Of a stretch of DNA of 64,000 bases, positions 45,701 through 57,485 are shown one piece after another. Every line of letters starts with the position of its first letter. Positions within the stretch are counted from its first letter, which is position 1. Location of the stretch: positions 461,283-525,282 of the forward strand of contig AP026176.1 in the NCBI GenBank assembly GCA_030295235.1. Direction: 5' to 3'. The notes beneath the pieces are model-generated. The model made no database searches, was not told the origin of the DNA, and saw nothing but the letters and a program-made list of their open reading frames with translations. The stretch comes from Fistulifera solaris. Taxonomy: Eukaryota; Bacillariophyta; Bacillariophyceae; Naviculales; Stauroneidaceae. Made by a program: the position numbers and the translations under genes.

Positions 45701-48700
45701 TGTGTCAATGGTTTGCTGAACAAGAGTATCCATGTAATAAAAGGTACTTACGTTGAACCTCTTCCAGAGTACGCCGTAAAAGGAAATCGGTACCTGATGT
45801 TGCGGATTAAACACTGCACAAAGGGCCATTCAGCACCGTCTGGCCAATTACGCCATGGGGCAGTCAAGGAAGGGAACTGTAGAATCGTGTCTTTGTGGAC
45901 CCTTGGTATGTAAACAATACTGTCGCCAACTTGCGGGGTGTAGCTTTTCGTCCACCATAGGATGAATTGCTTTCAAGTCGACGAACCCAGGATCGACTAA
46001 TCGATGCGCTCCTCGCGTCGGGTACACGAAAGAAGTGCGAGTCATAGTCTCGAATGAAAGGACCGGAAGGTTCGTTGTTGGTACTCATGTATTCTTCCAA
46101 ACCACCCTCGGAATCCGAATCATCATCTTCAATAAATCGTCGGCGACGACCACCAGCGGCAGGGGAATCGGGCATCACTAAAGAATCCTCCATGTCATCG
46201 TCGTCATCATCCGAATCCGAGGACTCATGCAGACGTCTACCAGCAGTTTCGTTGTACTCAAACTCCTCATCATCGGTGTCCGCCATTTCACTGTCATCGT
46301 CGTGACGATTTGATGACGCTTCTTCTCTCAAAATGTCAGTGTAGTCTCTCCATCGGTAGTTGTCTGACATGCGTCGTGGGCTTCTCGGTCTTGCTTCGGC
46401 GTCTGATGCAGCAGAAGGGGCCCAACTATCAGTTTTCCACCGATAGTATCTTCGCCTAGCATCACCGTGGTTTCTGGATCCAACCTAGCAATGACATTGC
46501 CATGAACAGGCATTTCGGTTTCGCTCATTTCTGCAGCGATTTGCCTGCAGTACTGTCGCTTGCACCTTGCCTCAACTTCGGAACTTGGCAACGGGCCTGT
46601 ATTACCTCGCAAAGGTCGTTCACAAAGCTGCCCATGGCGTGCCCGCATTGGAACACCGGACGCCACGAGGAGCCAAATGTGGGGCTGCTCCGATCCGCGC
46701 TCGACACAATAGCCATTTTGATCATACAATAAATCATAGTAGTCGTTTGAAAAATACTGCTCCTTCATCCATGGCAAGTTCTTGCCATCAGTTTCATCTT
46801 TTGCCCAACGGAATCGAAAATTGACACGCGACCACTATCGTCCGTCAGCACTAGCAATGCCCGTCTGGCGAAAAGAACCATCTAAGTATCCACTAGGCTT
46901 CCCTTTGTCGCGAGCATCAATAGGGCCGAACTCTAACGTGTTTTGTGCTGGAATACACACTCGCCAATGGTTACATTCCAAATTTTGACTCGTCCATCGG
47001 CCCCAGCAGAGCAAAAGATATCTGACTCCGAAGGATGTGGCACGAGAACAGGGCACTGCATCGAGTGCGCTCCAGAAATAGCGACTAGGCAGTTCCCACT
47101 TCTGCTATCCCAAACACAAATGAATTGACTTCCTGGGACAATGGCGCTGCCGCTTTGCTTCTCTAGCTCAGATTGCGACGTTACGATAGTCTCGTCCTGC
47201 GCGGTCCAGCAAGCCACATCACAAGAAATACGCGAAGCAGCGGGAGCGCGTCGACGTGCGGGTGCTGATTCAGAACGACGAGGGTTGGAAAGTTGTATTA
47301 GAATATGCGAGGTCTTGCGGTTAGCCATAAGACGAGGATAGGAAGGATCAACGCTCCAGGACCATAACCGTACGACGCCCTCCTTTTGACTCGCACTGAG
47401 AAGGCGATCTCCTTTATGGGAATACGATAAATCAGTAATAGCACTATGATGTGCTTTGAGTTCCAGCAGTAGTTCTCCTGGAACAGAGAGACGGGAATTA
47501 GCAACGAGTGGCACTATTTCGCCTACACATCCGATGTTCACGTACCTTGATCTCGAAGATTTGAAGAGGTTCGCATGACTGGTGACTCATTTTCGATGAG
47601 TTCTAATGCTGGGTCAGCAACTTCTTTCCATATACGACATGTACCATCATCAGAACCTGTAGCAAAATGTAAGCCAAAGGGGCATTTCGCTACACAAAGA
47701 ACTTTAATGAAAGACGATCGTGTCCTTCCTTCATTCGGGTTCCCATGCGGTAATTTACAAAGCAGATCCACTCCTTCATCGAGATTATCGTTGAATACAA
47801 AGTCACCGGCTGATTCTTGATTTGCGTTGACATTGTTGTTCTCTAGTACATTCAAACCGTTACCTTCAGGCAAGGGTGGCAATGGAATTTGAGCCAGCGC
47901 TACCGGAGCATTTTCTGACGACTCGAGTACCTGGTCCGGCGCTGCCTGGGTAGCTCCCTGGCCTTGCGTGTCCTGTAGTGAAGCTTGTAACACGACCTCA
48001 GTCATTGACTCAGCCGTGTTTGTAGCAGTTTTGTCATTATTTTGATGATATTCGAGGCGCTTGCCCACCCATTTTCCGTATCTTTTCAGCGCCGCATGAC
48101 GAATATCCCAACACCGCGCCCATCCGTCGCTTCCAGCCGTCACTAATCGATAAGGACTGGTCCAAACGACGGTATTCGTGCCTCCCGCATGACCCCGCAA
48201 AATAGCTACAGGACTTCCATCGACCAATCCCCAAACGCGGCAGTCACCGTCTTCCGATGCAGTCGCTAGAAACGCATTATCCGGAGACACATCAATATTG
48301 TTGATGACACCCGCATGTCCACGAAGTGTACACACCAAGAATGCACCGCGAATTTTAGAAAACGAATTGTCGGGCAAATTAGGGTGAAGCGTAGGATCCA
48401 CGCAAAAGACGCGCACAAGATAATCATCCGCGCCGGTACAAAAATAGCGTCCGGTTTTGTCGAATTGCAAGCAATATACCGGGTAGGACAAGTGCGTGTT
48501 GATAGTGGCCGCATGATCGAGTCGATGCTGCAAAAGTACTTTCGAAATGGAATCATCGCGCTTTGACCAAGGACGCCGCAAAATGCGCGAAAACAACGAA
48601 CTCGGCTTCGACGGCGTTTGAAAGTTTCGTCGCACATGCTGAAATCGCTGAAAAGCTTTTTCGCCGTGAACTTCAATTCCTGCAACCTGATACGATCGGT

Positions 48701-49448
48701 TTGCTGTGTAACCATCAATTGTTGCAAGGGACGTTCGAGTTGCACTAACACGCGTTCACAAGCTTTCCGTTTTTTCCTCTCCTTGTTCGACATCGTCTGA
48801 GCAAGGATTTTGTTTCAGTTCACGCAAAACATTTGATTGAAAAGTAACAGATTGCTGCATCGTCATAATCTGTTCTTCATCGCCTTTGATTTTGTCTCGT
48901 AATTCCAAAAGCTTTCATGCATGACTCCGCCGCCGTCTGTGTTTGCTGTGCTTTCGGATGTTCGGGCATTTGACACGGCCCTGTGACAACTTCAACGATT
49001 TGTTCGACTTGCTGAACGCTGCCAGTCGTTCGTCCCTCTCTCGACTGTCGTTGCTGCTCGGCTGCTTGCTCCAGCAGATTCACTGAGGAGTGCCCCGTTT
49101 CCTCGAACAATCGTGCGGACTGGACTAAATGCAACAGCTGCTGCGGCGGACACGCCCTCTGCAAGCGAGCCTGTGAGAAAGAAGCGGGTTGTAACGATGA
49201 CGATGACGTCTGTAAGGATAAAAGAAAAGGAGTACGTAAGAAGCATTTCTCACTCATGTATCTTTTATTCATGCACAAGTAGAAAAACGCACCAAAGCCG
49301 TCGGACCGAATCCTCCGACCGCAGCAAATGCTTCCGAAAGCTCTCGAGCAGCTCTTTGTATGCGTTCTTGGGCAAAGGAATCAGAAACCGTAACACTCGA
49401 CAGCCAATGCGTGACAAGAAAGGGAAGCTCATCATGATCCGATTGCAT
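42704..49448 (-). CDS. BRWD/PHIP-like WD40-bromodomain chromatin protein
   Basis: Large chromatin reader, about 2,000 residues. From ATG 49448: a short helical N-terminus, then a basic linker and a WD40 propeller (CTLRGHAGVINNIDVSPD, ATGSDDGTCRIW and others, 48.6-46.9 kb), then FGPIDARDKGKPSGYLDGSF and WMKEQYFSNDYYDLLYDQNG, typical of this family. An acidic region follows, then the PHIP cryptic Tudor-like region (45.9-45.1 kb) and bromodomain 1 (VNEHQFSDYQSRV, then VADVKVIKENCIKYN). After ~530 disordered, SR-rich residues comes a second bromodomain (YPDIAESYQSVI, EPMDFRTI, FNNCILFN), ending RPRRRK. Introns include 49210-49292, 47478-47545, others near 45.4-45.7 and 43.1 kb, and one before the last exon. 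At least eight single-base breaks, nearly all in runs. Confidence 0.88.
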
Positions 49449-50200
49449 TGTTGCGGTTGTTGACGAATAATATAGAATAATGCAGTTCCTCCGCTTCTCT
49501 TTAAAAGGCTCTGGAGATACAAGGTTCCTTTGTTGCGGTAAGTAGAAGAAAGCTGTTCTTTTATGAAGCAGAGAAAAGAATGAATAAGATTGTCTTTGTG
49601 CTTGACGTGCGCTGTTATTGAGAAGCAAGCGTGTTGGAGCGAGAGCGAGCATGGCGGAGGACGAGGTTTTGCCTCCCGCACGCATTTGCGCGCAGCGCGA
49701 CTTCCGTCTACTGTGTATCCTATACCAAAACGAGCGCGCATTGCCCGCCCGCGCGCGCAGTTCAATTTCCGCGTCTGTCTGTCGTGCCTTCGAAATTAGT
49801 CGGAAAAAGTAAACTACTTTTACAAGTTAGTAAAACAAAGACCAGTGCGAAAGGATGCATTTGATGGCATTATTCGTTCCGACAACATCGTCTATCATTT
49901 CATACCATGAAAGCTTTGAATCGACTGCTAGACTGGCTTAGTCTTTTATTAAATAACATGCAACGATTTTTGGATAGCTATGAAAAATTGACAGTCAAAC
50001 CGCTGATCAAGTTTCTACTATAGACACAAAATGTTGGTTTTACGACTTCATGACTGAATACTCAGTCCCGAGCAGGAACCGTTTTTCTTCTCGTTCCGCC
50101 GTCGCGAAAAGATCACGTCAAACTTCGAGAACGCGTCGTTTCAAAACAAACCATTACATTGCCTAACTTTAATTCTTTTTATTCGAGTCTTAACAGAAAT
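49449..50200. other. divergent promoter region
   Basis: Lies between the BRWD-like gene and the lipoyl-KGD4 gene, which point away from each other, so it should hold both promoters. The hairpin word GACTGA-ATAC-TCAGTC lies at 50052-50067. No gene is supported. Confidence 0.5.
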
Positions 50201-50999
50201 ATGCATCGCTGCTTGCCTTTGCTACAAACAGTAGCGCGTCCACTGCGACGCACCATATCCACAACGCCACCGCGCTTTGACAAAAGAAGCATCAAAGTGC
50301 CCAGCATGGGTGATTCCATCACGGAGGTACGATTCATTGTTGCTATTTATTGCTTTATACTTCATCTCAGATACAATAAAAACTTCTCACACTTCCTTTA
50401 GGGAACGATTGTCGAATGGACGGCACAAGTCGGTCAGGCGGTTCAGGCGAACGACGTCGTTGCCCTCGTAGAGACCGATAAAGTGACCGTCGAAATTAAA
50501 TCCGAGATCAGTGGCGTTATTACCAAACAATTTGGTGCCATGTAAGTGCAAAGGGATGCGGCAAATTTCACACGCGTCTGTTTGGCTACTTACGTTCTTT
50601 TCAGCGATGAAACGGTCGAAGTAGGTGCGAATTTGTACGAGATTGATACAGATGCCTCCGCATCCGTATCGACGGAAGACATTCCCAAAGTAGAGTCGAA
50701 AGCGACGAATGAAAGCAGCACTCCAGTGGCGCCCAGTGCGTCGGCTCTTCCGCTAAAAGCACCGACAGCGAAGCCTACCTCACGTACGCCCTCGATTCAC
50801 TTTTGGGAAAGGAAGGATGGGCTACTCGACTCAGTGGTGGATCTAAACCAAGTCCAACGCCTCAACTCGTTTACATACCGCCCACGTATGGGCGACCCAA
50901 ATTACGCAGGAAGAGATCGATGCATTGATTACGGGAGGTGCCGACTTAGCGCCGTCTGTGTTGGACTATTCCAGCGGGGCCAAGTTCCGGTCGTTTTGA
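50201..50999 (+). CDS. mitochondrial lipoyl-domain protein with KGD4/MRPS36-like C-terminus
   Basis: N-terminus MHRCLPLLQTVARPLRRTIS is a classic mitochondrial presequence. A 2-oxo-acid-dehydrogenase-type lipoyl domain follows (IKVPSMGDSITEGTIVEW, lipoyl lysine in VETDKVTVEI, then ETVEVGANLYEI). After an alanine/serine-rich linker come TPSIHFLGK and IPPTYGRPKLTQEEIDAL followed by ITGGAD, which match the two conserved parts of KGD4/MRPS36, the adaptor that ties E3 to the 2-oxoglutarate dehydrogenase core. There is no E3-binding or acyltransferase domain. Introns: 50327-50401 (75 nt) and 50542-50604 (63 nt). Single-base corrections near 50804 (T4) and about 50905 are needed; as written the tail is out of frame. 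About 195 residues; the stop is TGA 50997-50999. Confidence 0.75.
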
Positions 51000-51829
51000 C
51001 AACAAAAATACTAGACTATAGCATTTTCGTCATGATAGTGTTACTGAGCAAACAATGACCGAGACACTCTTTGCAAAAGCATCGATCCGCCGTACGGTCA
51101 TTCGCATTTGGTTTTCGGGTAGGTGATAATATAGATAGCATTTGTCTAGAAATAGAATAATTGGTCTTCATGCCTTACTTTTAAATCATTGACGTGAAGT
51201 TTGTTTTGCTGCTGCAGTGATAAAACGTAATCCTGCGGTAAAGTATTAGCATTGTTGCGAGAAGTCGCTTAGTCGTTAGTCGTTAGTAGTTGCTGACTCG
51301 TGACTCGTGGTGAGCTCTAGAGCAATCACTAATCACAACTACTTCATAGTCTACACTAAGGGCATTCGGTACCCAAAATACAAAATAAGAACTTAGGACG
51401 TTTTTCAACGGAAAGCTGTTTGCTGTGTCTCGCTGAAGATCTTATAGCGCACCGTGTTCTCCAATTTCAACGTACTTTCGAGCTTATACTACTACTTTCC
51501 CTCCTATATATTGTTGATCAGCTCTTTAAATACCGCTATCTTGGCGACACGATGATAGTGAAGTGTTGTTATCATGTTCCTATGTATCGTAAACGTTGCT
51601 TAGCAACCTTGCGCCGAATGTCGCTCAACCGCTGCATCCTCACATTTTCATCGATCGCAGGGCAGGATCGCTGCTCTCTCGCAAGATTTTGAATTGTCAA
51701 GGAGGTGCACAGCGGATGCGCCTTGTCTGATGGCACAATCTTTTGTTGACCGTCCTCATTGGCTGAAAGGATCTTGGTAACAACGACAAGTTGTCACAAG
51801 AGCGATAACAATCAAGCTTCAGTTGGTTC
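51000..51829. other. intergenic
   Basis: No supported gene. 51270-51313 consists of short imperfect duplications (TTAGTCG x2, GACTCGT x2), a style shared by other spacers here. Confidence 0.45.
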
Positions 51830-54628
51830 ATGAGTGCACCGAAGGTTGTCAACAATGCCCCGGACCATGAGGTCAAGGCTCACAAAATGAAGCACGATCG
51901 ACGCAACAGCGGGGTGATATCAACAGGTTCCAGCGATAGTCGTTACAGTGGACACGGCCCTCCGCCATCGGCATACCACCCTTACTATCATCATTATCAG
52001 CATCACCAATACCCGCACTTTTACCACCAATCCCCACCCCAGATATTCAAACGCGCCATGGGGCACTTCCATTGCAGTCTGTGGTAACAACCTCTTTCAG
52101 TGCCGAGGAACGCGAAGCCGTACACGAACCTGGTGGCGTTGCTCATTCATCTCCGGAGATTCGAGTTGAGGCAGAAAAAGAGACGTGGAGCATCGCGAGG
52201 ATTGGAGCACTCGGGAGGCTACCATCATAGTCCCCGGTTCCTCTGCCGGCCCATTTTCACACCGTGCCTATTCTGGTCCACCCGCAGTATACTACCAACC
52301 TCCGCTCAAACGAAACTACTACCACCACAGTCGGCCAAGCGATGTCCGTCGTCCTTCTGTTCCGTCTGAGTTTAGTCCGCCGAAACGAACCAAGATCGAT
52401 ACAGCCTCGTCTAAGCACAAGGTCGTAACTCCTCGGCAATTTTGGCAACCAGAGGATATGCATACATACCACATGAGTCGCACAAGTTCGTATCCTCCAG
52501 CTCCGTGGCCCTATCAACAGCATTTGCATCCCTCTGCAAGTCCGTCGGCAAGTCCATCTTATTCAAGACCGGCCGCTATAAACCTTTCTCCTGGAAGCGA
52601 AAAGGATCAGCCGCCTCGCTGGGTATCAATTGCAGCGCCTGCTCCGGGACCTTGGGTATCCCTCCTCAGGGACCTCCACCAGCACCGTGGAATCAGTCAT
52701 TTGACTCAAGTGAGGCTTCTTCCGGGTGCCCAAAGCAACTGAACAGGACCATCCAGAGAGTACCAAAGAGTCCAGTAGCCCTGCTTTGCGCAAGGACCTC
52801 GCCGAGCACGGGGTTTCTGGTAGTGAGAACGCACGCAAGATCAAAATGGAAAACGGTGAAATAATTCTCCTCTTGGCTCTTTCTCAAGACCGATCAGCGC
52901 TTAGTGAGACTCTTTGTATCGTTCGGGAGGTAAGTTATATGTTACTAATGCGCCATGACGCTGATACGGAAAACTGACATAATTTGTTTCAGAATATTGA
53001 AATCTTTACAGCAACTCAAGAGGATGTTGATGCTCCGGCACCAGGACGCAAGCACTCCGTTTCCGTGGGACAAGTCGGCTTAAGATGCATTCATTGTCGC
53101 CATACAACAAAGGCGAGCGACCGCGTGAAGCGAGCAGTGTGCTATCCATCGTCGATCAAACGTATCTACCGAACGGTGATTGACATGAAGCTGGATCATT
53201 TTTCGCAATGTAAATTTGTTCCGTTATCCCTACAGAGCCATCTCAACGAGCTAAAATCTGTTCATTCTCGGAGTACGGGAACGACGATGCAGTATTTCAT
53301 TCACGCGGCTCATATTCTCGGAATGGAAGATACTGAATCCGGGGTTCGTTTTTCAGACAAAGAAGGCAGACTAACTGACCTTGTCACGGTATCCGCAAAA
53401 CGTCAGCGTTGCCGAATTTTCCGTCGCTGCCTTCGCTCCGTAGAAATTCGAATGCCTCTGAAAGCTCTACTACAAGGTTTCAGCCAATTACCGCGAATAG
53501 TTTCGACTCAGCAAGTCAGAGCACGCTTTCAATCACCGCCCCGGACAAGTATTACAACGGCATGGTGAGCTTGGCTCTACCTGAAGACGCAGCATCATTG
53601 AGTCCATTGAGATGCTTCTTGAGAGAGCAAGTTTGCGCTTTCTCTGCTACGGAAGAAGATATTGCTGTACGAGCGCCAACGACTTTCTCCATCAGGGTTG
53701 GACAAGTAGGAATCGGATGTATTCACTGCGTTCGACAGGAGTCCAAACGACGATCCAATAGAGCTGTTTGTTTCCCTTTTTCTATCGGAAGGATCTATCA
53801 GTCGGTGGCTGATATTCAGCGATTTCATCTTGGTGAGTGCAAACAGATGCCGGCGGAAGTGAAAGAAAAATTTTGCAGCTACAAAATGCAAGCTCGAAAG
53901 GATCCAAGGGGTTAGCGACTAGGCAATACTGGGTGACAGCGGCGAAGAAAATCGGACTGGTAGACACCGCTCAAGGATTACGTTTCGGGCGGGACCCGTC
54001 AAGATCTCAGTCCCCAAAGCCTTTTCGTTGGACATTCTAGCCCAGGCGGCTTTCAACATGACTACTGCTAGCAAGGAGTTAGTCAAAGAAGGAGACAAAG
54101 AGAGTATCGCGGAATTCCTGTACGTTGTTATGGAGCAGCTACGGCCTTGTCGCTTCACCGAAGCCGATCGTAATAAGCGTCGTTTAAAGGATGTTGGATG
54201 TATTGGAGTCGAGTGCAAGCATTGTGCTGGTCAAGTGGACGGAAGAAAGTTCTTTGGTCGAGCGTGAGTGCAGTCGAATCGAACTTCGTTTCCGTTCACA
54301 CTCATATGTTGGAGTGTCCAATGATTCCGGCTGAGCTGAAAAACCGGTTGATCGAGCTCAAAGCACTGCGAAAGGAACAGACGTCAGCCTTAAAGAGTGG
54401 TTCTCAAAAGCTTTCTTCGCGAGGGTTTGGCGAAGACTGCATGATGAAGAAGACGACGATGCTGCCGAAGACGAACGTCTTGCGAACGAAATGATGTGCA
54501 CAGACGAAGGCCGTGAACAATCGGATTATGACACAGCTCAAACGAATGACGAGAACGAGACTCGCGATGGCCCGGCTGATGCAGAAGTGCTTGAGGTGGC
54601 CAGCAGCATGAAAATGGTTTCCGTATAG
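51830..54628 (+). CDS. diatom-type protein with three CCHC-like repeats
   Basis: Uncharacterised; I recall this domain only from diatom proteins. The first ~350 residues are low-complexity (histidine/tyrosine/proline-rich, then proline/serine-rich) with nuclear-type basic patches. Three related modules follow at roughly 53000-53360, 53610-53990 and 54110-54420. Each has VGQVGLRCIHC or a variant (GQVGIGCIHC, DVGCIGVECKHC), then basic residues and aromatic sequence, then an HxxxC (DHFSQC, FHLGEC, THMLEC), so each keeps a C-x2-C...H-x3-C set that could bind zinc. The first two end in a WxxAAxxLGxxDTxxGxRF-like segment. The C-terminus is acidic and ends at TAG 54626-54628. One intron, 52930-52992 (63 nt, GTAAGT). 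Several frame breaks; the span joins the pieces. Confidence 0.68.
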
Positions 54629-54827
54629 GCTGAATGGGGAAGGAAAAGAAACAGTTGATTTATATTATTTACATTTACATACACTTAACAAGAAAACAAT
54701 TATGAGAGCCACCGTTAATTTAATTACCTTAGATCGAACGACTACGATGAAGAATGCTGATAATATTTACATGGTAAATATATTGATACAATCCTCGATA
54801 AGAATAATGAGCAAAATCGATTAAAGT

Positions 54828-56485
54828 TTATATTTCACATTCAGCTTTTGATCGTCGTCTTGGAAAATCCAGTGACCAATCTCCTTCGTCCAGCATTTGC
54901 CTGGCTGATCTATGGATGAAAACCGGAGTTGACGTATCCCTACTACTCTCGCTGTTTCTTCTGATTGGTCGCGAAGAGCCTGAACGACCCTTTTGGTGAA
55001 ACCAAGAGACGACCGCTTGTCGTCGTCGGTAGTGGTCTCTAAAGGGAGAAGTGCAATGGCCATCCTGCTCATTGGTCGATAGTTTTTCGTCGTCTGCATC
55101 ATGTGACGAGCTCTGATAGAAATCCTCGCCGCCAATAGACGAAATGTCGTCGAATTTGTTACCCGTCAGAAATACACCTGGTAAACCTTCTACAATTTGA
55201 GGCAATTGTCCGTTCGTATGACAGAAAGTATCCGCTTCTCGATCGGTGTCATCCGCCAGTACGTCTCTATGGAAATAGTAAATGGGATCCGATAGTCTTC
55301 GCTGGTGAGTCGGAGCGGGTTGCGCATAGTGCAGCGGGTCCGAGGCATTGCGCTGAAAAAGTGTCAGAGTGCTAGGCCTCCGGATCCATTCGGTGTGCGG
55401 CATTTCCAACATTTCGGTAACCTTCTGCGAGTCAAACGCATGGCCACTTTTCGGTCTCGCCATGGGTACACCTCGCAAGCTGGAAGTTGCGTGTAACGCT
55501 GACGCTGTGGCAGCGAACAATCTCCTTCGTCCACCGTCCGGTTTAACACAAGCGGAGGCTCCGACGGATCATCAACATTCCCAAGATTTTCGTCGTAATT
55601 GTTCGGCAGCGAATTAGCGCCTTGAATAACAGCCTGGAATAGAGAATCGTCGTCTTTCTTCGGTGTACCGCACCAGTGGCTCGAATCGTCGTCAGTTTCA
55701 GAGGCGCTGTCAGCGTTGAAGCTCGTCTCTGCAACATGCGTGCCCGGTCTTTGTTGTTCTTCTTCCCCACGAGTCTGCTGTTGCAGCAGACATTCTTCCA
55801 CGCGCCGATTAAAGCGAGCTCGCGCGGCCTCGAGAAGCTCCCTCGAGCACGTACATTCGCTGACTTTGTCTTGCTTGAAAACTGCTTGTACAGCAATTGA
55901 TTTTTGTAAAGGAGGAGCCGCTGATCTTGTAAACGTTCGTCGTGAAGAAGCTTGCACCGTGCTGTAAAGAGATGCATCGGCGCATGATTCTTGATCCGTA
56001 AAGAGTATCTTGCCGCTTCCCAGTTCTCCAACCAAGCACGAGCGCTTGTTAGTTGCATCGTAGCTTCTTGAATCAAGCTAGGACGACCTGCCTTTGTTTC
56101 CGTTCCTTCCGAGCTATCTTGCATTTCGTAAGTAGTGAATGTCCGTGCGGAATCATTCTCGACAGAAACGATGTTATTCTCGTCTCGCTCGAATATAACT
56201 TCCTGATAGTTGCCTTTTAGCGCACTCTTTGAGACGACATTGTTTCGCTTTTGAGCTTCGTACTAACTATGCTGCGATAGGAAGTCGTCCAGCGAGTGCG
56301 TTCTTCCATTTGAGAGCTTTGCTGAGAAGTATCGTCTGTCGTGCAGGAGCGTTTTGAATCAAAGGATGATTTGTTGAGCAAAGGATGCGGCTCATATACA
56401 GCGCGGTTGGAGCATTTGATTCGGTTGAGCGAATCAAAAGCCATCGCTTCTTCCGAGAGGATCTTTGAATGTCAATTCCGCTCAT
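54828..56485 (-). CDS. unrecognised, mostly disordered protein
   Basis: About 550 residues pieced from overlapping frames. The order is a polar N-terminus (MSGIDIQRSSRKEAMAFDS after one A is added), a helical stretch rich in arginine, leucine and glutamine (TSARAWLENWEAARYS, then LLHDERLQDQRLLLYK), and a long acidic, serine-rich tail with several R-R-x-S phosphorylation-type sites (RRLSDPIYY, RRNSESS). I do not recognise the family. The frames join near 56460, 56230, 56000-55850 and 55510 at single-base positions. It starts a run of four minus-strand genes of similar character reaching to the telomere. Confidence 0.5.
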
Positions 56486-57485
56486 GTTGCCGTTTGAATT
56501 GTTGTGTGACTGCTAGGAATGCTCGTACGAGTTTAAACGAAATGTTTTCGTGTTTGAGGTGTTTTATGGTTGATGATGATGTAGAAAGAATGAATGACCC
56601 CGGCTTATGCGTCCACAAAGATGAAAATAATGAAAATTGTCGGTCCATAGCCTCCACATCCAGAGCAGAAGCTGCGGCTCGTCGGTGTTTGACAGGTTGA
56701 GCAAACCGGTCACTGATTTCCACGGAGAACCCAAAAGGAAGGCACAAAGCATCGGCGGGTCTGGTGGAAATTTCAAAAGCAGAATACGTTTTTACTAGGG
56801 AAGCTAGCTTATAGTAATTTGATAGTAATTTTCTTCTTAGGCAAAAGACTATAACACAAAATGTGATCACTAACTAAATTATTCGAAAAGAATTACTTGG
56901 CTTTGCCGGGTTTCAAGAATGACCAAAAGGGCGCGTTTTTTCTCCTTTCAAATAAGTAGAGAACATTTTCTTCTTTTCATCTGTACTTACAAATCTCAGT
57001 AAAGAAAAAAAGTAAAAAAGGTCAAAAGTCCTTTTCATTTCGGACAATCTATTTCATACATTTGTGTATCAAGAATCCAGAAACACTTCTTTTCCGAGCG
57101 CCTAAAGCCTACGCCAGTTGAGCCACGCCCTACACATTTCCGAAGAAAGATCTCCACAATATACGGCATTCACAAAATTTCGATTACAGTAAGAACGCCC
57201 AATTGTTTTCAACGGAAAACGAACATTATTCACGACTCACAGTCACAGAGGACGAACATAACACATAACATCGACGATGACCATGACCGAATAAGCTTGG
57301 TGCTTGATTGGTTTACGGTTTACGCTTCACGCATTGCACGCATGTAGTTCAATTTGCGCAAAGTTAGTGCGCAGATGGATCTCGGCGCGATTAAGTACAT
57401 TTTAAGCTTATTTATAACTAGGAAGATTCATTTTACTAGGCGATAAGAATTTTGCACAGCCCAGGTCAACTAGTTGCCAACTTGG
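56486..57485. other. intergenic, AT-rich in part
   Basis: No supported gene. A tRNA A-box-like stretch near 57095-57130 (minus strand) lacks a matching T arm and was not called. Confidence 0.45.

Noticed and set aside
57090-57140. tRNA-like stretch on the minus strand with an A-box-like TGGCTCAACTGG
   Set aside because: No B box (GGTTCGA-type T arm) follows at the right distance and no acceptor stem pairs, so at best it is a tRNA fragment.
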